This document shows, one piece after another, positions 27,176 through 35,228 of a stretch of 64,000 nt of DNA. Below the pieces are notes generated by a model. That model saw nothing but the letters and a program-made list of their open reading frames with translations, had not been told where the DNA came from and ran no database searches. Numbering within the stretch: position 1 is the first letter of the stretch; the number at the start of each line of letters is the position of its first letter. The position numbers were made by a program, and so were the translations under genes. The DNA lies in contig NZ_JAMBNP010000005.1 in NCBI RefSeq assembly GCF_023715145.1, positions 473,286 to 537,285 on the forward strand. Reading direction: 5' to 3'. The stretch is from Paenibacillus glycanilyticus. GTDB lineage: Bacteria > Bacillota > Bacilli > Paenibacillales > Paenibacillaceae.

Positions 27176-27883
27176 GTGATATTAGACAAACGCTTATATT
27201 TATCAAAAATGAGCATTTTTGAAGTGTTGACTGCTGATGATCTGACGGAGTTAGACCATATATCGCCTATTTCCCATTTTAAAGCTATCCCTAAAGGAAT
27301 CATTATACAGAAGCCTGAAGGGGCTAAAGATGGATTGTTTTTTCTTAAAGAAGGTAAGCTGCGTCTATACAGAGAGAATTTGGAAGGAAAGCAGTTTACA
27401 GTGGGGATTTTGAGTAAAGGGAATATCTTTGGTGAGATTGACACGTTTTCTTTTGGGACAAAAGGACTTTATATCGAAACCATGGACGAAACGTTAATTT
27501 GTTCGGTGCCTAAGAAGGCTTTTGAAGACTTTTTATCTGAACGACCGCTGCTTTCCTTGAAGATGTTAACGGAACTGAGTAAAATCCTTAAGGAACGCGA
27601 TGAGATGCTCGAGAAGTTGACCCTTGGGGATGTCCAGGATCGCATACTTCATTTATTACTTAAGCTTTCCGAACGATTTGGAGTCGAGGATGAGGGAAAA
27701 GTAAGAATCGATTTGCAGTTAACGCATCAGGAAGTTGCGAATATGGTTGGAGCCACACGCGAGGCGGTTTCCGGAATCCTTAAAAAGTTAATGAAGGATG
27801 GGGTCATTAATACGGGAAGGAAATCAATATCGATTTATCCCATCAAGGTAGCAGACATCCTTGAATTAACATACACGATGTGA
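27176..27883 (+). CDS. Crp/Fnr-family transcriptional regulator (1 of 3)
   Basis: 235 residues from the GTG at 27176, preceded by AGGAGG at 10 bases. The frame extends to 27116 but without a ribosome binding site. N-terminal cyclic-nucleotide-binding-like beta barrel (EGKLRLYRENLEGKQFTVGILSKGNIFGEID), long dimer helix, C-terminal winged helix with THQEVANMVGATREAVSGIL as the recognition region. The Glu and Arg of the TRE motif fit a TGT/ACA-type half-site. Only one Cys is present, so no Fnr-type Fe-S cluster. It lies between two SnoaL-like genes and is a candidate for binding the TGTAA-N6-TTACA sites in this window. Confidence 0.92.
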   Translation: MILDKRLYLSKMSIFEVLTADDLTELDHISPISHFKAIPKGIIIQKPEGAKDGLFFLKEGKLRLYRENLEGKQFTVGILSKGNIFGEIDTFSFGTKGLYIETMDETLICSVPKKAFEDFLSERPLLSLKMLTELSKILKERDEMLEKLTLGDVQDRILHLLLKLSERFGVEDEGKVRIDLQLTHQEVANMVGATREAVSGILKKLMKDGVINTGRKSISIYPIKVADILELTYTM

Positions 27884-27998
27884 ATTGAATTTACCTTTCA
27901 CGTGTAGAAGTGTTGGCAAAGATAGCGTAACGGATTGTGCATAAATGACTAATGCATGAATAGAAAAAACAATTTTCTAATAAAAAGGAGTAGTTATT

Positions 27999-28466
27999 AT
28001 GAATCAAACAGAATTGCAGCAACGCCGCATTGATGCGGCAATTAATTATTTCAGATATGTCGATAATGCTGACCCAAGCTTGATTTCCCTCTTCACAGAG
28101 GATGCAATGGTTACTTTTCCAAAATTAGGTGTAGCGCATGGAAAAGCTGAAATTGGTTTACTAGCTCAAGGATTCGGATCAGAGATCATTAGAATCGAAC
28201 ATGATATTGAAAACTTTAATGTCATGCCAAGCGGTAATCATGTCATTATCGAAGGACAAGTCAGTGGCGAAACTTATTCTGGCGGTGCTTTCCCAGATAA
28301 CGTGTATTCGCATGGTCGTTTTTGCAATGTTTTCGAATTTGTGGGGGATCTCATTAAACGCATTAATATATACGAAGATCCGGATTTTAATAGTGCCGAT
28401 GCTCCACGCATAGAATGGGCTAAAAAGGTTCATGACTCTCTTGCGCAGCACAGAGCGTCTCTATAA
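27999..28466 (+). CDS. SnoaL-like / nuclear transport factor 2 family protein
   Basis: 155 residues; AAAAAGGAG lies nine bases before the ATG. NTF2-like fold: helical start (INYFRYVDNADPSLISLFTEDAMVTFPKLG), then a curved sheet ending in a NVFEFVGDLIKRINIYEDPDF-like strand pair. Such proteins are often associated with stress or small-molecule conversion. It follows the Crp/Fnr gene. A degenerate palindrome TGTAG-N6-TGGCA with CATAAA at the expected distance lies at 27903-27945, too weak to call. A strong terminator follows. Confidence 0.85.
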   Translation: MNQTELQQRRIDAAINYFRYVDNADPSLISLFTEDAMVTFPKLGVAHGKAEIGLLAQGFGSEIIRIEHDIENFNVMPSGNHVIIEGQVSGETYSGGAFPDNVYSHGRFCNVFEFVGDLIKRINIYEDPDFNSADAPRIEWAKKVHDSLAQHRASL

Positions 28467-28490
28467 AAAAGCAGATCGGCATTTGCGAAG

Positions 28491-28520
28491 CGCATTGATA
28501 CTAATCAATGCGTTTTTTTT
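28491..28520 (+). terminator. Rho-independent terminator
   Basis: CGCATTGAT-ACTA-ATCAATGCG is a perfect 9-bp stem followed by eight T. Confidence 0.95.
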
Positions 28521-28528
28521 AGTTGTTT

Positions 28529-28737
28529 ACATTTTATCGGAGCTTATAGACAAACACTTCTACGCGGTCGATTCGGAACAATTTGAAACATTAGCTGAGA
28601 TATGCGAGGTTCGAGGTATACCATGTATTTTAGTGTTCAAGGACGGAGAAAAATCAGCTCACTTGCATAGTAAATTTGCAAAAACGCCAATACAAATCAG
28701 GGAATATCTATATAGTTTACTTTTAACAATAGCTTAA
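28529..28737 (+). pseudogene. thioredoxin pseudogene (C-terminal half only)
   Basis: From about 28550 the frame encodes FYAVDSEQFETLAE, VRGIPCILVFKDG and LHSKFAKTP, very close to the thioredoxin at 31678 (FAVDSEQFEMLAQ, VRGIPSLLVFKNG, LHSKFAKTP). The half with the WCPDC active site is missing. Just upstream, DNA matching the FIGD codons of the intact gene (TTTTATCGGAG) is out of frame, showing a small deletion. The remnant begins directly after a terminator. A duplicated copy of the thioredoxin gene has therefore decayed here. Confidence 0.8.
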
Positions 28738-28738
28738 A

Positions 28739-28782
28739 AAAATAGCGACTGAACAGGTCTAATCCCGTTCAGCCGCTATTTT
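28739..28782. terminator. bidirectional terminator
   Basis: AAAATAGCG-A-CTGAAC and GTTCAG-C-CGCTATTTT form a 15-bp stem with one mismatch, with A and T runs on both sides. It serves the converging cupin gene and the left-hand genes. Confidence 0.8.
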
Positions 28783-28822
28783 GCTTTAAGACAGATATAT
28801 CAGCGTCTAGGAACTCATCTAA

Positions 28823-29281
28823 TTAACCTAATTGGATGCCAATTGATGCATTATCGTCTGGTGTTCCCAGCCAATATCCATAGGCGATGGCTACTTGAAC
28901 AAAATGTTGCAGCACTTCTGGAGAAGGAGGACCCGGTGGAACTGTATCCGAAGGACGTCCGATTTCAATAAAAAATTCTCCCATTTTCGCAGTTGATGCG
29001 ACTAACAACGTAACGGTTTCATTTGAGGAGTTTCTCCATGCATGCTTTACGTCTCCAGGAATATCAACTGTATCGCCCGCTCTAACAGTTTGCCAGCTGT
29101 CCTTCGTGAAAGCTTCGAGTTCTCCCGAAAGAACGACAAAGGTTTCGCGGTCATCATGACTGTGAACGGGAACGACCACACCTGGCGGTACTTCAGCCTT
29201 CATTAGGCTGTAATCCCGGTTTTCTGCTAAATCGGTCAAAAGTTTAATGCGTGGTCCCATAACATCCAAAAATGTCGACAT
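28823..29281 (-). CDS. cupin-domain protein
   Basis: 152 residues; GAGGAAT precedes the ATG. Single cupin barrel: VVPVHSHDDRETFVVLSGE is the first metal-binding motif (two His and a Glu) and VDIPGDVKHAWRN the second (His). Cupins of this size include dioxygenases, isomerases and sensors; the substrate is unknown. The C-terminal HFVQVAIAYGYWLGTP helix is extra. A Crp/Fnr-type site with -10 TAAAAT lies upstream in the correct orientation, giving a leader of about 135 bases. Confidence 0.88.
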   Translation of the reverse strand: MSTFLDVMGPRIKLLTDLAENRDYSLMKAEVPPGVVVPVHSHDDRETFVVLSGELEAFTKDSWQTVRAGDTVDIPGDVKHAWRNSSNETVTLLVASTAKMGEFFIEIGRPSDTVPPGPPSPEVLQHFVQVAIAYGYWLGTPDDNASIGIQLG

Positions 29282-29683
29282 ATGTGTATTCCTCCATGAT
29301 TATAATATATTTTTGTAATGCTCTGTTTTAACCATTGGTACTTTATAAAACGAAAAGTTTGCGTGTTATGGCAGTTTTATTAGCAACACGGCAAAATCAT
29401 CGCTCCTTTCTTGCCTGAGTCCTATTTTAGAGTCTTGCAGTTTTTTTATCTGTAATGTTTTTTACAAAACACATATTCACCATTTACTTTTACTTAACTT
29501 CGAAAGTATCTGTAAATATCTTTGTTCTTATTCATATTAAATGAGCTTTTCAATAAATAGCGACCGATTTGATTGCTTAGTAATCTGGATTACAGAAACG
29601 GAAATTTTGGTGATTTATGATGAATGTAGTAATCAGGAACAGGTTATGTTACATGAAGAACGGCAATTAAGAGGAGGATTAGC
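29282..29683. other. divergent regulatory region, no gene
   Basis: About 400 AT-rich bases between the cupin gene (minus) and the RclA-like gene (plus). It holds one strong Crp/Fnr-type palindrome (29451-29466) reading toward the cupin gene. A second TTACAGATA half-motif lies on the minus strand at about 29507-29515 without a partner. No clear promoter for the RclA-like gene was found. Confidence 0.5.
29424..29466 (-). promoter_or_regulatory. Crp/Fnr-type site B with -10 element
   Basis: On the minus strand TGTAA-AAAACA-TTACA (29466-29451) is followed by GATAAAA; TAAAAT, the -10, is at 29429-29424. The inferred start is 29417, so the site is centred at -41.5, the class II activator position. 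Confidence 0.7.
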
Positions 29684-31063
29684 ATGGAACATTATGATGC
29701 CATTATTATTGGTTTCGGAAAAGGCGGAAAAACGTTAGCCGCTGCTTTGGCCGATCGGGGGCAGAAGGTAGCAGTCATTGAACAATCTAAATTGATGTAT
29801 GGAGGTACATGCATCAATATTGGCTGCATTCCGACAAAGGCACTGGTGCATCATTCAAAACTTTCTCGATTGAAAAAGCTATCGAATTTCGAGGAACAAG
29901 CTGAGGAATACCGTTCAGCTATCGAGAAGAAAACGGATCTGATCGCTGCATTGAGGCAAAAAAACTTCGAAAATCTCGATAAGAAAGTTACACTCTATAC
30001 AGGCAAAGCTTCATTTGCGTCCCAACATGAAGTCTCTGTTCAATCGGAGAACGGTTCCCTTTCAATACATGGCGAGCGTATTTATATTAATACCGGAGCT
30101 ACCATTAATATTCCTGATATTGACGGCATTCGGGAAAGTCGCCTTGTATACACTAGTACCACAATAATGGAGGAGACATCTCTTCCCAAGCGCCTCCTTA
30201 TTATTGGTGCCGGCTATATCGGATTGGAATTCGCCTCTATCTATGCTGGTTTTGGTTCTGAAGTTGTAATTTTGGATTCCAATTCCCACTTGCTCGATCG
30301 GGAAGATCGAGACATTGCGAAAGCTGTGCAAGGCTCGTTAGAGAAAAAAGGAATTATAATCCAACATGGTACTGCCATCATATCCGTGCGGGATACGGAG
30401 CATGGAGTCACTGTTGGTTATCTTGATGCCGATAATAATCGGCATGAAATAACGGCGGATGCAGTCTTGGTTGCAACTGGAAGAAGACCCAATATTGATG
30501 GCTTACAACTAAAAAACGCTGGTATTGCCGTTACCGAACGAGGCGCAATTCAAGTGAATGAATACCTGCAAACAACAGTACCTCACATCTTCGCGATGGG
30601 GGATGTCGTAGGGGGACTTCAATTCACGTATATTTCCCTTGATGACCAACGAATTATTTTAAATCACTTATATGATGACAAACGTCGGACGGTCAATGAC
30701 CGTCACCGTCAATATATCCCGTATTCAGTCTTTATCGATCCGCCGCTGTCTCGTGTGGGACTTAGCGAGCAAGAAGCCATCGCAAAAGGGCATGAAGTAA
30801 AAGTTGCGCTCTTACAGGCCGCAGCCATACCGAGAGCCAAATTAAACGAAGAGACTGAGGGACTTCTGAAAGCGGTCGTTGATAAACGCACCGATAAAAT
30901 TCTGGGATGTTCATTATTCTGTGCAGATTCTCATGAGATGATTAATATCGTTCAAATGGCGATGGAAACCGAACAATCCTATACCTTTCTCCGGGATCAT
31001 ATCTTCACACATCCTTCAATGAGTGAATCCTTGAACGATTTATTTCAATTAATTTCGCATTGA
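29684..31063 (+). CDS. rclA: RclA-like pyridine nucleotide-disulfide oxidoreductase
   Basis: 459 residues; AAGAGGAGG precedes the ATG. Class I flavin disulfide reductase: FAD motif GFGKGGKT, redox pair C43 and C48 in GGTCINIGCIPTK, NAD(P)H motif GAGYIGLEFAS, second FAD motif FAMGDVVGG, and the C-terminal dimer motif IFTHPSMSESLNDLF. Several long stretches (GGLQFTYISLDD, PYSVFIDPPLSRVG) match E. coli RclA, a copper-dependent reductase that protects against reactive chlorine. The C-terminal His-Pro active-site pair is present. It lies among thioredoxin, pirin, TrxB and cupin genes, consistent with a redox-stress role. Confidence 0.9.
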   Translation: MEHYDAIIIGFGKGGKTLAAALADRGQKVAVIEQSKLMYGGTCINIGCIPTKALVHHSKLSRLKKLSNFEEQAEEYRSAIEKKTDLIAALRQKNFENLDKKVTLYTGKASFASQHEVSVQSENGSLSIHGERIYINTGATINIPDIDGIRESRLVYTSTTIMEETSLPKRLLIIGAGYIGLEFASIYAGFGSEVVILDSNSHLLDREDRDIAKAVQGSLEKKGIIIQHGTAIISVRDTEHGVTVGYLDADNNRHEITADAVLVATGRRPNIDGLQLKNAGIAVTERGAIQVNEYLQTTVPHIFAMGDVVGGLQFTYISLDDQRIILNHLYDDKRRTVNDRHRQYIPYSVFIDPPLSRVGLSEQEAIAKGHEVKVALLQAAAIPRAKLNEETEGLLKAVVDKRTDKILGCSLFCADSHEMINIVQMAMETEQSYTFLRDHIFTHPSMSESLNDLFQLISH

Positions 31064-31121
31064 GTGTCATAAAAAAATCCATGCGCCAAAACCGGCGGGA
31101 GAACGGCAGTGAATCTGGGGA

Positions 31122-31601
31122 ATGTATAAATCTTATGAGGAAAAATATAAAAATGAGATTATCGATTTGATTCTGCACGTTCAAAATTCGGAATTTCAAT
31201 TGAATATCGGCTTAGAAGAACAGTCCGATATTCTTGACATTCCAAAGAATTACTTGGCTAACGGAGGTAATTTTTGGGTAGCTCTAAATGAAGACGGTGA
31301 AGTAATCGGATCTATTGGATTGCAGAAACTCTGGCAAGATTTTTACATCTTAAAAAAGTTTTTTATCTACAAAGAATATCGGGGCAAGACTTTTTCAGAA
31401 GGATTATTTAATGAAGTAGTCCTTTATGCCAAACATCATGGTATAAAGACGATAATTCTAGATACGCCTTCCATTGCGACGAGATCACATCGTTTTTACG
31501 AAAAGAAAGGATTCGAGCGAATATCCGAACATGACTTGCCGGTACGTTATGATTATCCAGATCGGAACTCGTTACTATACCGCTTGACCTTACGGGATTA
31601 A
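31122..31601 (+). CDS. GNAT-family N-acetyltransferase
   Basis: 159 residues with the GNAT fold: VIGSIGLQKLW forms the central strands, FIYKEYRGKTFSEGLFNEVVLYA holds the acetyl-CoA pyrophosphate loop (R/G-x-x-x with some divergence), and FYEKKGFERI is the typical final motif. The substrate is unknown. The ATG lies against GGGGA, closer than usual, so translation initiation is uncertain. It lies between the RclA-like gene and the thioredoxin gene with no terminator seen before it. Confidence 0.85.
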   Translation: MYKSYEEKYKNEIIDLILHVQNSEFQLNIGLEEQSDILDIPKNYLANGGNFWVALNEDGEVIGSIGLQKLWQDFYILKKFFIYKEYRGKTFSEGLFNEVVLYAKHHGIKTIILDTPSIATRSHRFYEKKGFERISEHDLPVRYDYPDRNSLLYRLTLRD

Positions 31602-31607
31602 AACTTA

Positions 31608-31650
31608 TGTAAATTAGGTTACAGATAAAAGCAGCATACTGAGCTATGAT
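31608..31650 (+). promoter_or_regulatory. Crp/Fnr-type site C with -10 element
   Basis: TGTAA-ATTAGG-TTACA (31608-31623), followed by GATAAAA, and -10 TATGAT at 31645-31650. Inferred start 31657, site centre at -41.5. The transcript would begin 21 bases before the thioredoxin ATG. The downstream bases AAATCACATAACAA recur after the site at 43436. Confidence 0.75.
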
Positions 31651-31677
31651 AAATCACATAACAAGGAGGGATACACA

Positions 31678-32013
31678 ATGGATAGAATCAAAAATCAAGC
31701 GCAATTCCAAGAGCAGATCGATCAAGATAAATATACGATCATGAAATTCGATGCGACCTGGTGCCCGGATTGCAAAAATCTGGATCGTTTTATCGGAGAT
31801 ATCATCAGCGAGAATAATGATAAATCCTTCTTCGCCGTTGACTCGGAACAATTCGAAATGCTTGCACAAAAATATGATGTAAGAGGAATTCCAAGTTTGC
31901 TTGTATTTAAGAATGGGGTGAAAATAGATCATTTGCACAGCAAATTTGCAAAAACGCCGAATCAAATCAGAGAATATCTTAGTAAGTTGAATGTTCCCTC
32001 GGCAGATCAGTAA
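31678..32013 (+). CDS. thioredoxin-family protein (WCPDC active site)
   Basis: 111 residues; AAGGAGGG precedes the ATG. Thioredoxin fold with W28-C29-P30-D31-C32 in place of the classical WCGPC, and the cis-Pro in RGIPSLLVF. The Pro-Asp active site is found in small thioredoxin-like proteins of Bacillota whose redox potential differs from TrxA. No signal peptide, so cytoplasmic. Directly followed by a Crp/Fnr gene and preceded by a strong Crp/Fnr-type site. A decayed second copy lies at 28529. Confidence 0.92.
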   Translation: MDRIKNQAQFQEQIDQDKYTIMKFDATWCPDCKNLDRFIGDIISENNDKSFFAVDSEQFEMLAQKYDVRGIPSLLVFKNGVKIDHLHSKFAKTPNQIREYLSKLNVPSADQ

Positions 32014-32026
32014 GCGGAAGAAGAAT

Positions 32027-32725
32027 ATGAAGCAAGATAATAACCGAATGTCACTATTGTCGCAAATTAAAATATTCGAATCGCTTCCTGGAGAAATTAT
32101 TCAAGAAATCGATCAATCGATTAATGAATCTAATCAGAATATGCTGCCTAAAAACTCTATTTTTCAAACACCTGGTAATGAGAAAGATGGCCTGTTTTTC
32201 GTAATAGCTGGCAAACTTCGAATATATAAAACAAATCCAGCCGGTAAACAATTTACGGTATGCATTCTTAGTGAGGGTGGAATGTTTGGCGAAGTCGAGT
32301 CGTTTTCATTAGCGACAAGAGGAACTTACGTGGAAGCGATGGAAAAAACGCTTCTGGTATGGATGCAGACGGAGCAAGTTAATCTTCTTTTGAGTAAATA
32401 TTCGGAATTAGCTTTGAGATTTTTATCAGAGATGAGTACGAGATTGCGAGAACAAGATGAACTATTGGAAAAGCTTATCTTTAGAGATCTTAGAGGAAAA
32501 GTACTTTACTTTCTTAACAGGCTGTCTAAAAAATTCAGCGTCGAAGTAAATGGCTACAGGAAAATTGAGATCCCGCTGACCCATCAAGAATTGGCGAATA
32601 TGATAGGTGCCACAAGGGAAGCAGTCTCGCTTGTATTACAAGATCTTTCAAGCGAAGGTGTTATCGTTACCAGCAGAAGAATGATTATGATCCATTACGA
32701 TAAAGTCATGGAAGAATTGTCTTGA
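32027..32725 (+). CDS. Crp/Fnr-family transcriptional regulator (2 of 3)
   Basis: 232 residues from ATG 32027, preceded by GCGGAAGAAG; the frame continues upstream into the thioredoxin gene without a better start. Sensor barrel (DGLFFVIAGKLRIYKTNPAGKQFTVCILSEGGMFGEVESF) and winged helix (THQELANMIGATREAVSLVL). Only one Cys is present, so no Fe-S cluster of Fnr type. It lies 13 bases after the thioredoxin gene, so both probably come from the promoter with site C, which would make the regulator part of a feedback loop if it binds that site. Confidence 0.92.
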   Translation: MKQDNNRMSLLSQIKIFESLPGEIIQEIDQSINESNQNMLPKNSIFQTPGNEKDGLFFVIAGKLRIYKTNPAGKQFTVCILSEGGMFGEVESFSLATRGTYVEAMEKTLLVWMQTEQVNLLLSKYSELALRFLSEMSTRLREQDELLEKLIFRDLRGKVLYFLNRLSKKFSVEVNGYRKIEIPLTHQELANMIGATREAVSLVLQDLSSEGVIVTSRRMIMIHYDKVMEELS

Positions 32726-32835
32726 TTATATAGATAGTTAAGAACTTACAACTTGTTAAGTATCATTGTATTCCCTATATCAAATAATAAATGTCGTCGT
32801 GCTCAAAACAATAAAACTCTATAGGAGGAGTCAAC

Positions 32836-33162
32836 ATGTCAAATCAACATATCCAACTAAATATTCGTTTTAAAGCTAAGCCGGGAAAGAAAGAAGAATT
32901 TCGCAAGGAGCTATCTTCCCTTATCGAAGAAATGTCATCTGAGAAGGCATTCATCAGCGCCATTGTTTCTGATGATTTGGATCAGCCAGATGACTTGATT
33001 ATTTATGAAACTTGGCAAGGCACAAGAGAGAGTTGGCTGGAGGAAGAATTTGTGAAACCCTATCGCAAAAATTATGAAGGAACACTAGGTGATCTGATCT
33101 TAGAACGAAGCGTCAGCTGGCTGGTACCGTGGGGCGAATGGGGAAGCGAATTAACAAATTGA
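32836..33162 (+). CDS. antibiotic-biosynthesis monooxygenase (ABM) domain protein, YgiN-like
   Basis: 108 residues; AGGAGGAG precedes the ATG. Dimeric ferredoxin-like fold: [19 protein letters not shown] opening strand and helix, then [23 protein letters not shown]. Related to quinol monooxygenases. It lies in an operon-like run with an SDR gene 37 bases downstream, suggesting shared use on a quinone- or carbonyl-type compound. Confidence 0.88.
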   Translation: MSNQHIQLNIRFKAKPGKKEEFRKELSSLIEEMSSEKAFISAIVSDDLDQPDDLIIYETWQGTRESWLEEEFVKPYRKNYEGTLGDLILERSVSWLVPWGEWGSELTN

Positions 33163-33199
33163 TAAAAATAAGGTCCTTAAATGGAGAGGAGAGAAAGTC

Positions 33200-33946
33200 A
33201 TGAAGAGATTTGATGGTAAGGTAGTAGTCGTTACTGGAGGAACAAGCGGCATTGGACTTACAACGGCACAACAATTCGTTGCGGAAGGTGCACATGTCTT
33301 TATTACCGGCCGCAGACAAAGTGAATTAGACGCAGCAGTGAAATTAATTGGAGAACGGATCACTGGAGTTCAAGGTGACGTTTCTAATCTAAGTGATTTG
33401 GACAAGCTTTTTGAAACGGTAAAAAAGGAAAAAGGGCAGTTAGATATTCTTTTTGCAAATGCTGGACTTGGAAGTATTCTTCCATTAGGACAAATTACAG
33501 AAGAGCAGTACCAGCTTACCTTCGATGTTAATGTAAAAGGCACCCTGTTCACCATCCAAAAAGCTCTACCTCTGTTTGCTAATCAGACGGGCTCAATTAT
33601 TCTAACCGGTTCTACGGCAGGAACGGTCGGCGATCCAGGGTTTAGCGTTTACGGAGGAACGAAAGCCGCGCTTCGTCAGATGGTGAGAAACTGGATCTTG
33701 GACTTGAAAGGCACCAAAATAAGAATTAATGTACTAAGTCCAGGAATGGTTCATACGCCAGCTTATGATGATCTATTTGGTGAAGCGCTGGATCAAGTCC
33801 TTGAGTCAGCCAAGAATACCGTTCCGCTAAGCCGCGTAGGTAAGACGGAGGAAATCGCCAACGCCGTGATGTTCTTGGCATCCGAGGATAGCAGCTATGT
33901 AAATGGAGTCGAGCTGTTTGTGGATGGTGGAATGGCTCAAATCTGA
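33200..33946 (+). CDS. SDR-family oxidoreductase
   Basis: 248 residues; GGAGAGGAGAG precedes the ATG. Cofactor motif TGGTSGIG (12-19), NAG motif (NAGLGS), catalytic Y151-G-G-T-K155, and a C-terminal [15 protein letters not shown] typical of classical SDRs. The Ser of the triad lies in ILTGSTAG. Substrate unknown. Follows the ABM gene closely and ends at a terminator. Confidence 0.9.
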   Translation: MKRFDGKVVVVTGGTSGIGLTTAQQFVAEGAHVFITGRRQSELDAAVKLIGERITGVQGDVSNLSDLDKLFETVKKEKGQLDILFANAGLGSILPLGQITEEQYQLTFDVNVKGTLFTIQKALPLFANQTGSIILTGSTAGTVGDPGFSVYGGTKAALRQMVRNWILDLKGTKIRINVLSPGMVHTPAYDDLFGEALDQVLESAKNTVPLSRVGKTEEIANAVMFLASEDSSYVNGVELFVDGGMAQI

Positions 33947-33974
33947 CCTAGAGCTTATCAAGTTTAATTCTGAA

Positions 33975-34010
33975 GCAGGGAGTCTCAAAATAGGCTCCCT
34001 GCTTATTTCT
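33975..34010 (+). terminator. Rho-independent terminator
   Basis: GCAGGGAG and CTCCCTGC form a perfect 8-bp stem followed by TTATTTCT. Confidence 0.75.
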
Positions 34011-34079
34011 AATATTCAAGCTCAACAGGATTCACGAATTAAATTAGATTTGAGAAAAAATGTATAAGGGGACGTTGTT

Positions 34080-34805
34080 ATGATTAAGGTTTATCCGGCA
34101 GAGTCAAGGCACTCATTCGACCTTGGTTGGCTTAAAGGCAGTCATAGCTTTTCATTCGGAAATTATTTTGAAAATGATAATATATCTTTTGGTCCTATGC
34201 GTGTTTTGAACGATGATACGATCTCTCCGAAACGCGGATTTGGCGCGCATCCACATAGCGATATGGAGATTCTATCTATCGTTCTTGCTGGAGATCTCCG
34301 TCATGAGGACAGCTTAGGCAACGTAATGGTTACGAAGTTTGGCGGCGTACAACGAATGTCGGCTGGTACTGGAGTGGTCCATACCGAACATAATCCATCC
34401 GAGACCGAAGATGTGACACTGCTTCAGCTTTGGTTTGAGCCTGAACAAAAAGGGCTGGTACCTTCCTATGAGGCGACAAGTTTTGATCCCGATGCACTCT
34501 CCGGCCAATTGCTGCCAATTGCTTCATGTAATGCGGTCGAAAATTCAGTTGCCAAGTTACATCAGGATATGACGGTATATCTGAGTAAGCTGAACGTAGG
34601 TACTAAAGTAACATTCAAACAAAAACCGGGAAGACGGGTATTGCTGTTTGTCATTGAAGGACGACTTAAGGTGGTGGACGAGAGTGAGGCATGCAAGTTG
34701 CTATCCAAACGGGATTCCGCACGAATCGTTAATGAAACCTTGTTGAGACTTGAAGGAGAGCAAGGAGAGGATGAAACGTTTTTTATGTTGATTGACTTGC
34801 CTTAA
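34080..34805 (+). CDS. pirin-family protein (YhhW-like bicupin)
   Basis: 241 residues; AAGGGGA precedes the ATG. The N-terminal cupin holds the metal ligands in FGAHPHSDMEILSIVLAG (two His) and GTGVVHTEHNPS (His and Glu region). The C-terminal cupin is degenerate, as usual. Pirin-like proteins of this type include quercetin 2,3-dioxygenases and redox sensors. It is followed 12 bases later by a small hypothetical gene in the same operon. Confidence 0.92.
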   Translation: MIKVYPAESRHSFDLGWLKGSHSFSFGNYFENDNISFGPMRVLNDDTISPKRGFGAHPHSDMEILSIVLAGDLRHEDSLGNVMVTKFGGVQRMSAGTGVVHTEHNPSETEDVTLLQLWFEPEQKGLVPSYEATSFDPDALSGQLLPIASCNAVENSVAKLHQDMTVYLSKLNVGTKVTFKQKPGRRVLLFVIEGRLKVVDESEACKLLSKRDSARIVNETLLRLEGEQGEDETFFMLIDLP

Positions 34806-34817
34806 GGAGGAGCCACG

Positions 34818-35153
34818 ATGTCCAGATTATTAATCAAGCATGCTGTAGGCGGACGAACATTCATAGATTCAGATACTAATCAGCAAATCCAGTTTGAGCT
34901 GAAGACTCATGATAACGGTAAATTGCTGATAACGGTGTATCTAACGATGGAAATGGAGCAGGAAATAAACGAGTTGCTGAGGTGGAAACAAGAGCTGAAT
35001 GTTTTTATTTTCGACAAACTTCATGACGGACGTCTACAGAAGACGTGGTATTACACGGGAGATGGAGAACCACAATATAATGTGGCAGAAAGAGTATTAA
35101 GAATCGAAAGCAGTCGCGAAATTCGTTACTTGCCTTCTAATTACCTGGAGTAA
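34818..35153 (+). CDS. hypothetical protein, 111 residues
   Basis: AAGGAGGAG lies seven bases before the ATG, 12 bases after the pirin stop, so it is clearly translated in that operon. Soluble, mixed alpha and beta, no cysteines, aromatic-rich C-terminus (TWYYTGDGEPQYN). I recognise no family. Its tight coupling to the pirin gene suggests a related role. Confidence 0.8.
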   Translation: MSRLLIKHAVGGRTFIDSDTNQQIQFELKTHDNGKLLITVYLTMEMEQEINELLRWKQELNVFIFDKLHDGRLQKTWYYTGDGEPQYNVAERVLRIESSREIRYLPSNYLE

Positions 35154-35174
35154 ACCAGGTTAATAAAGCCCAAA

Positions 35175-35210
35175 ACCCGGTAGTCTTACATAGACGGCCG
35201 GGTCTTTGGC
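35175..35210. terminator. probably bidirectional terminator
   Basis: ACCCGG and CCGGGT pair, with an inner GTCT/AGAC stem, followed by CTTTGG on the plus strand and TTTTGGGCTTT on the minus strand. Between the pirin operon and trxB. Confidence 0.65.
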
Positions 35211-35228
35211 TTCAGTTTAAAGTATTAT

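Noticed and set aside
27903..27945. Degenerate Crp/Fnr-type palindrome before the second SnoaL-like gene
   Set aside because: TGTAG-N6-TGGCA keeps only part of each half-site and the -10 is poor; not counted among the sites.
29541..29738. 65-residue plus-strand frame overlapping the RclA-like gene start
   Set aside because: No ribosome binding site and it overlaps a clear gene in another frame.
32735..32772. Palindromic bases before the ABM monooxygenase gene as a further Crp/Fnr-type site
   Set aside because: Half-sites do not match TGTAA-N6-TTACA and no -10 hexamer lies at the regulon spacing.
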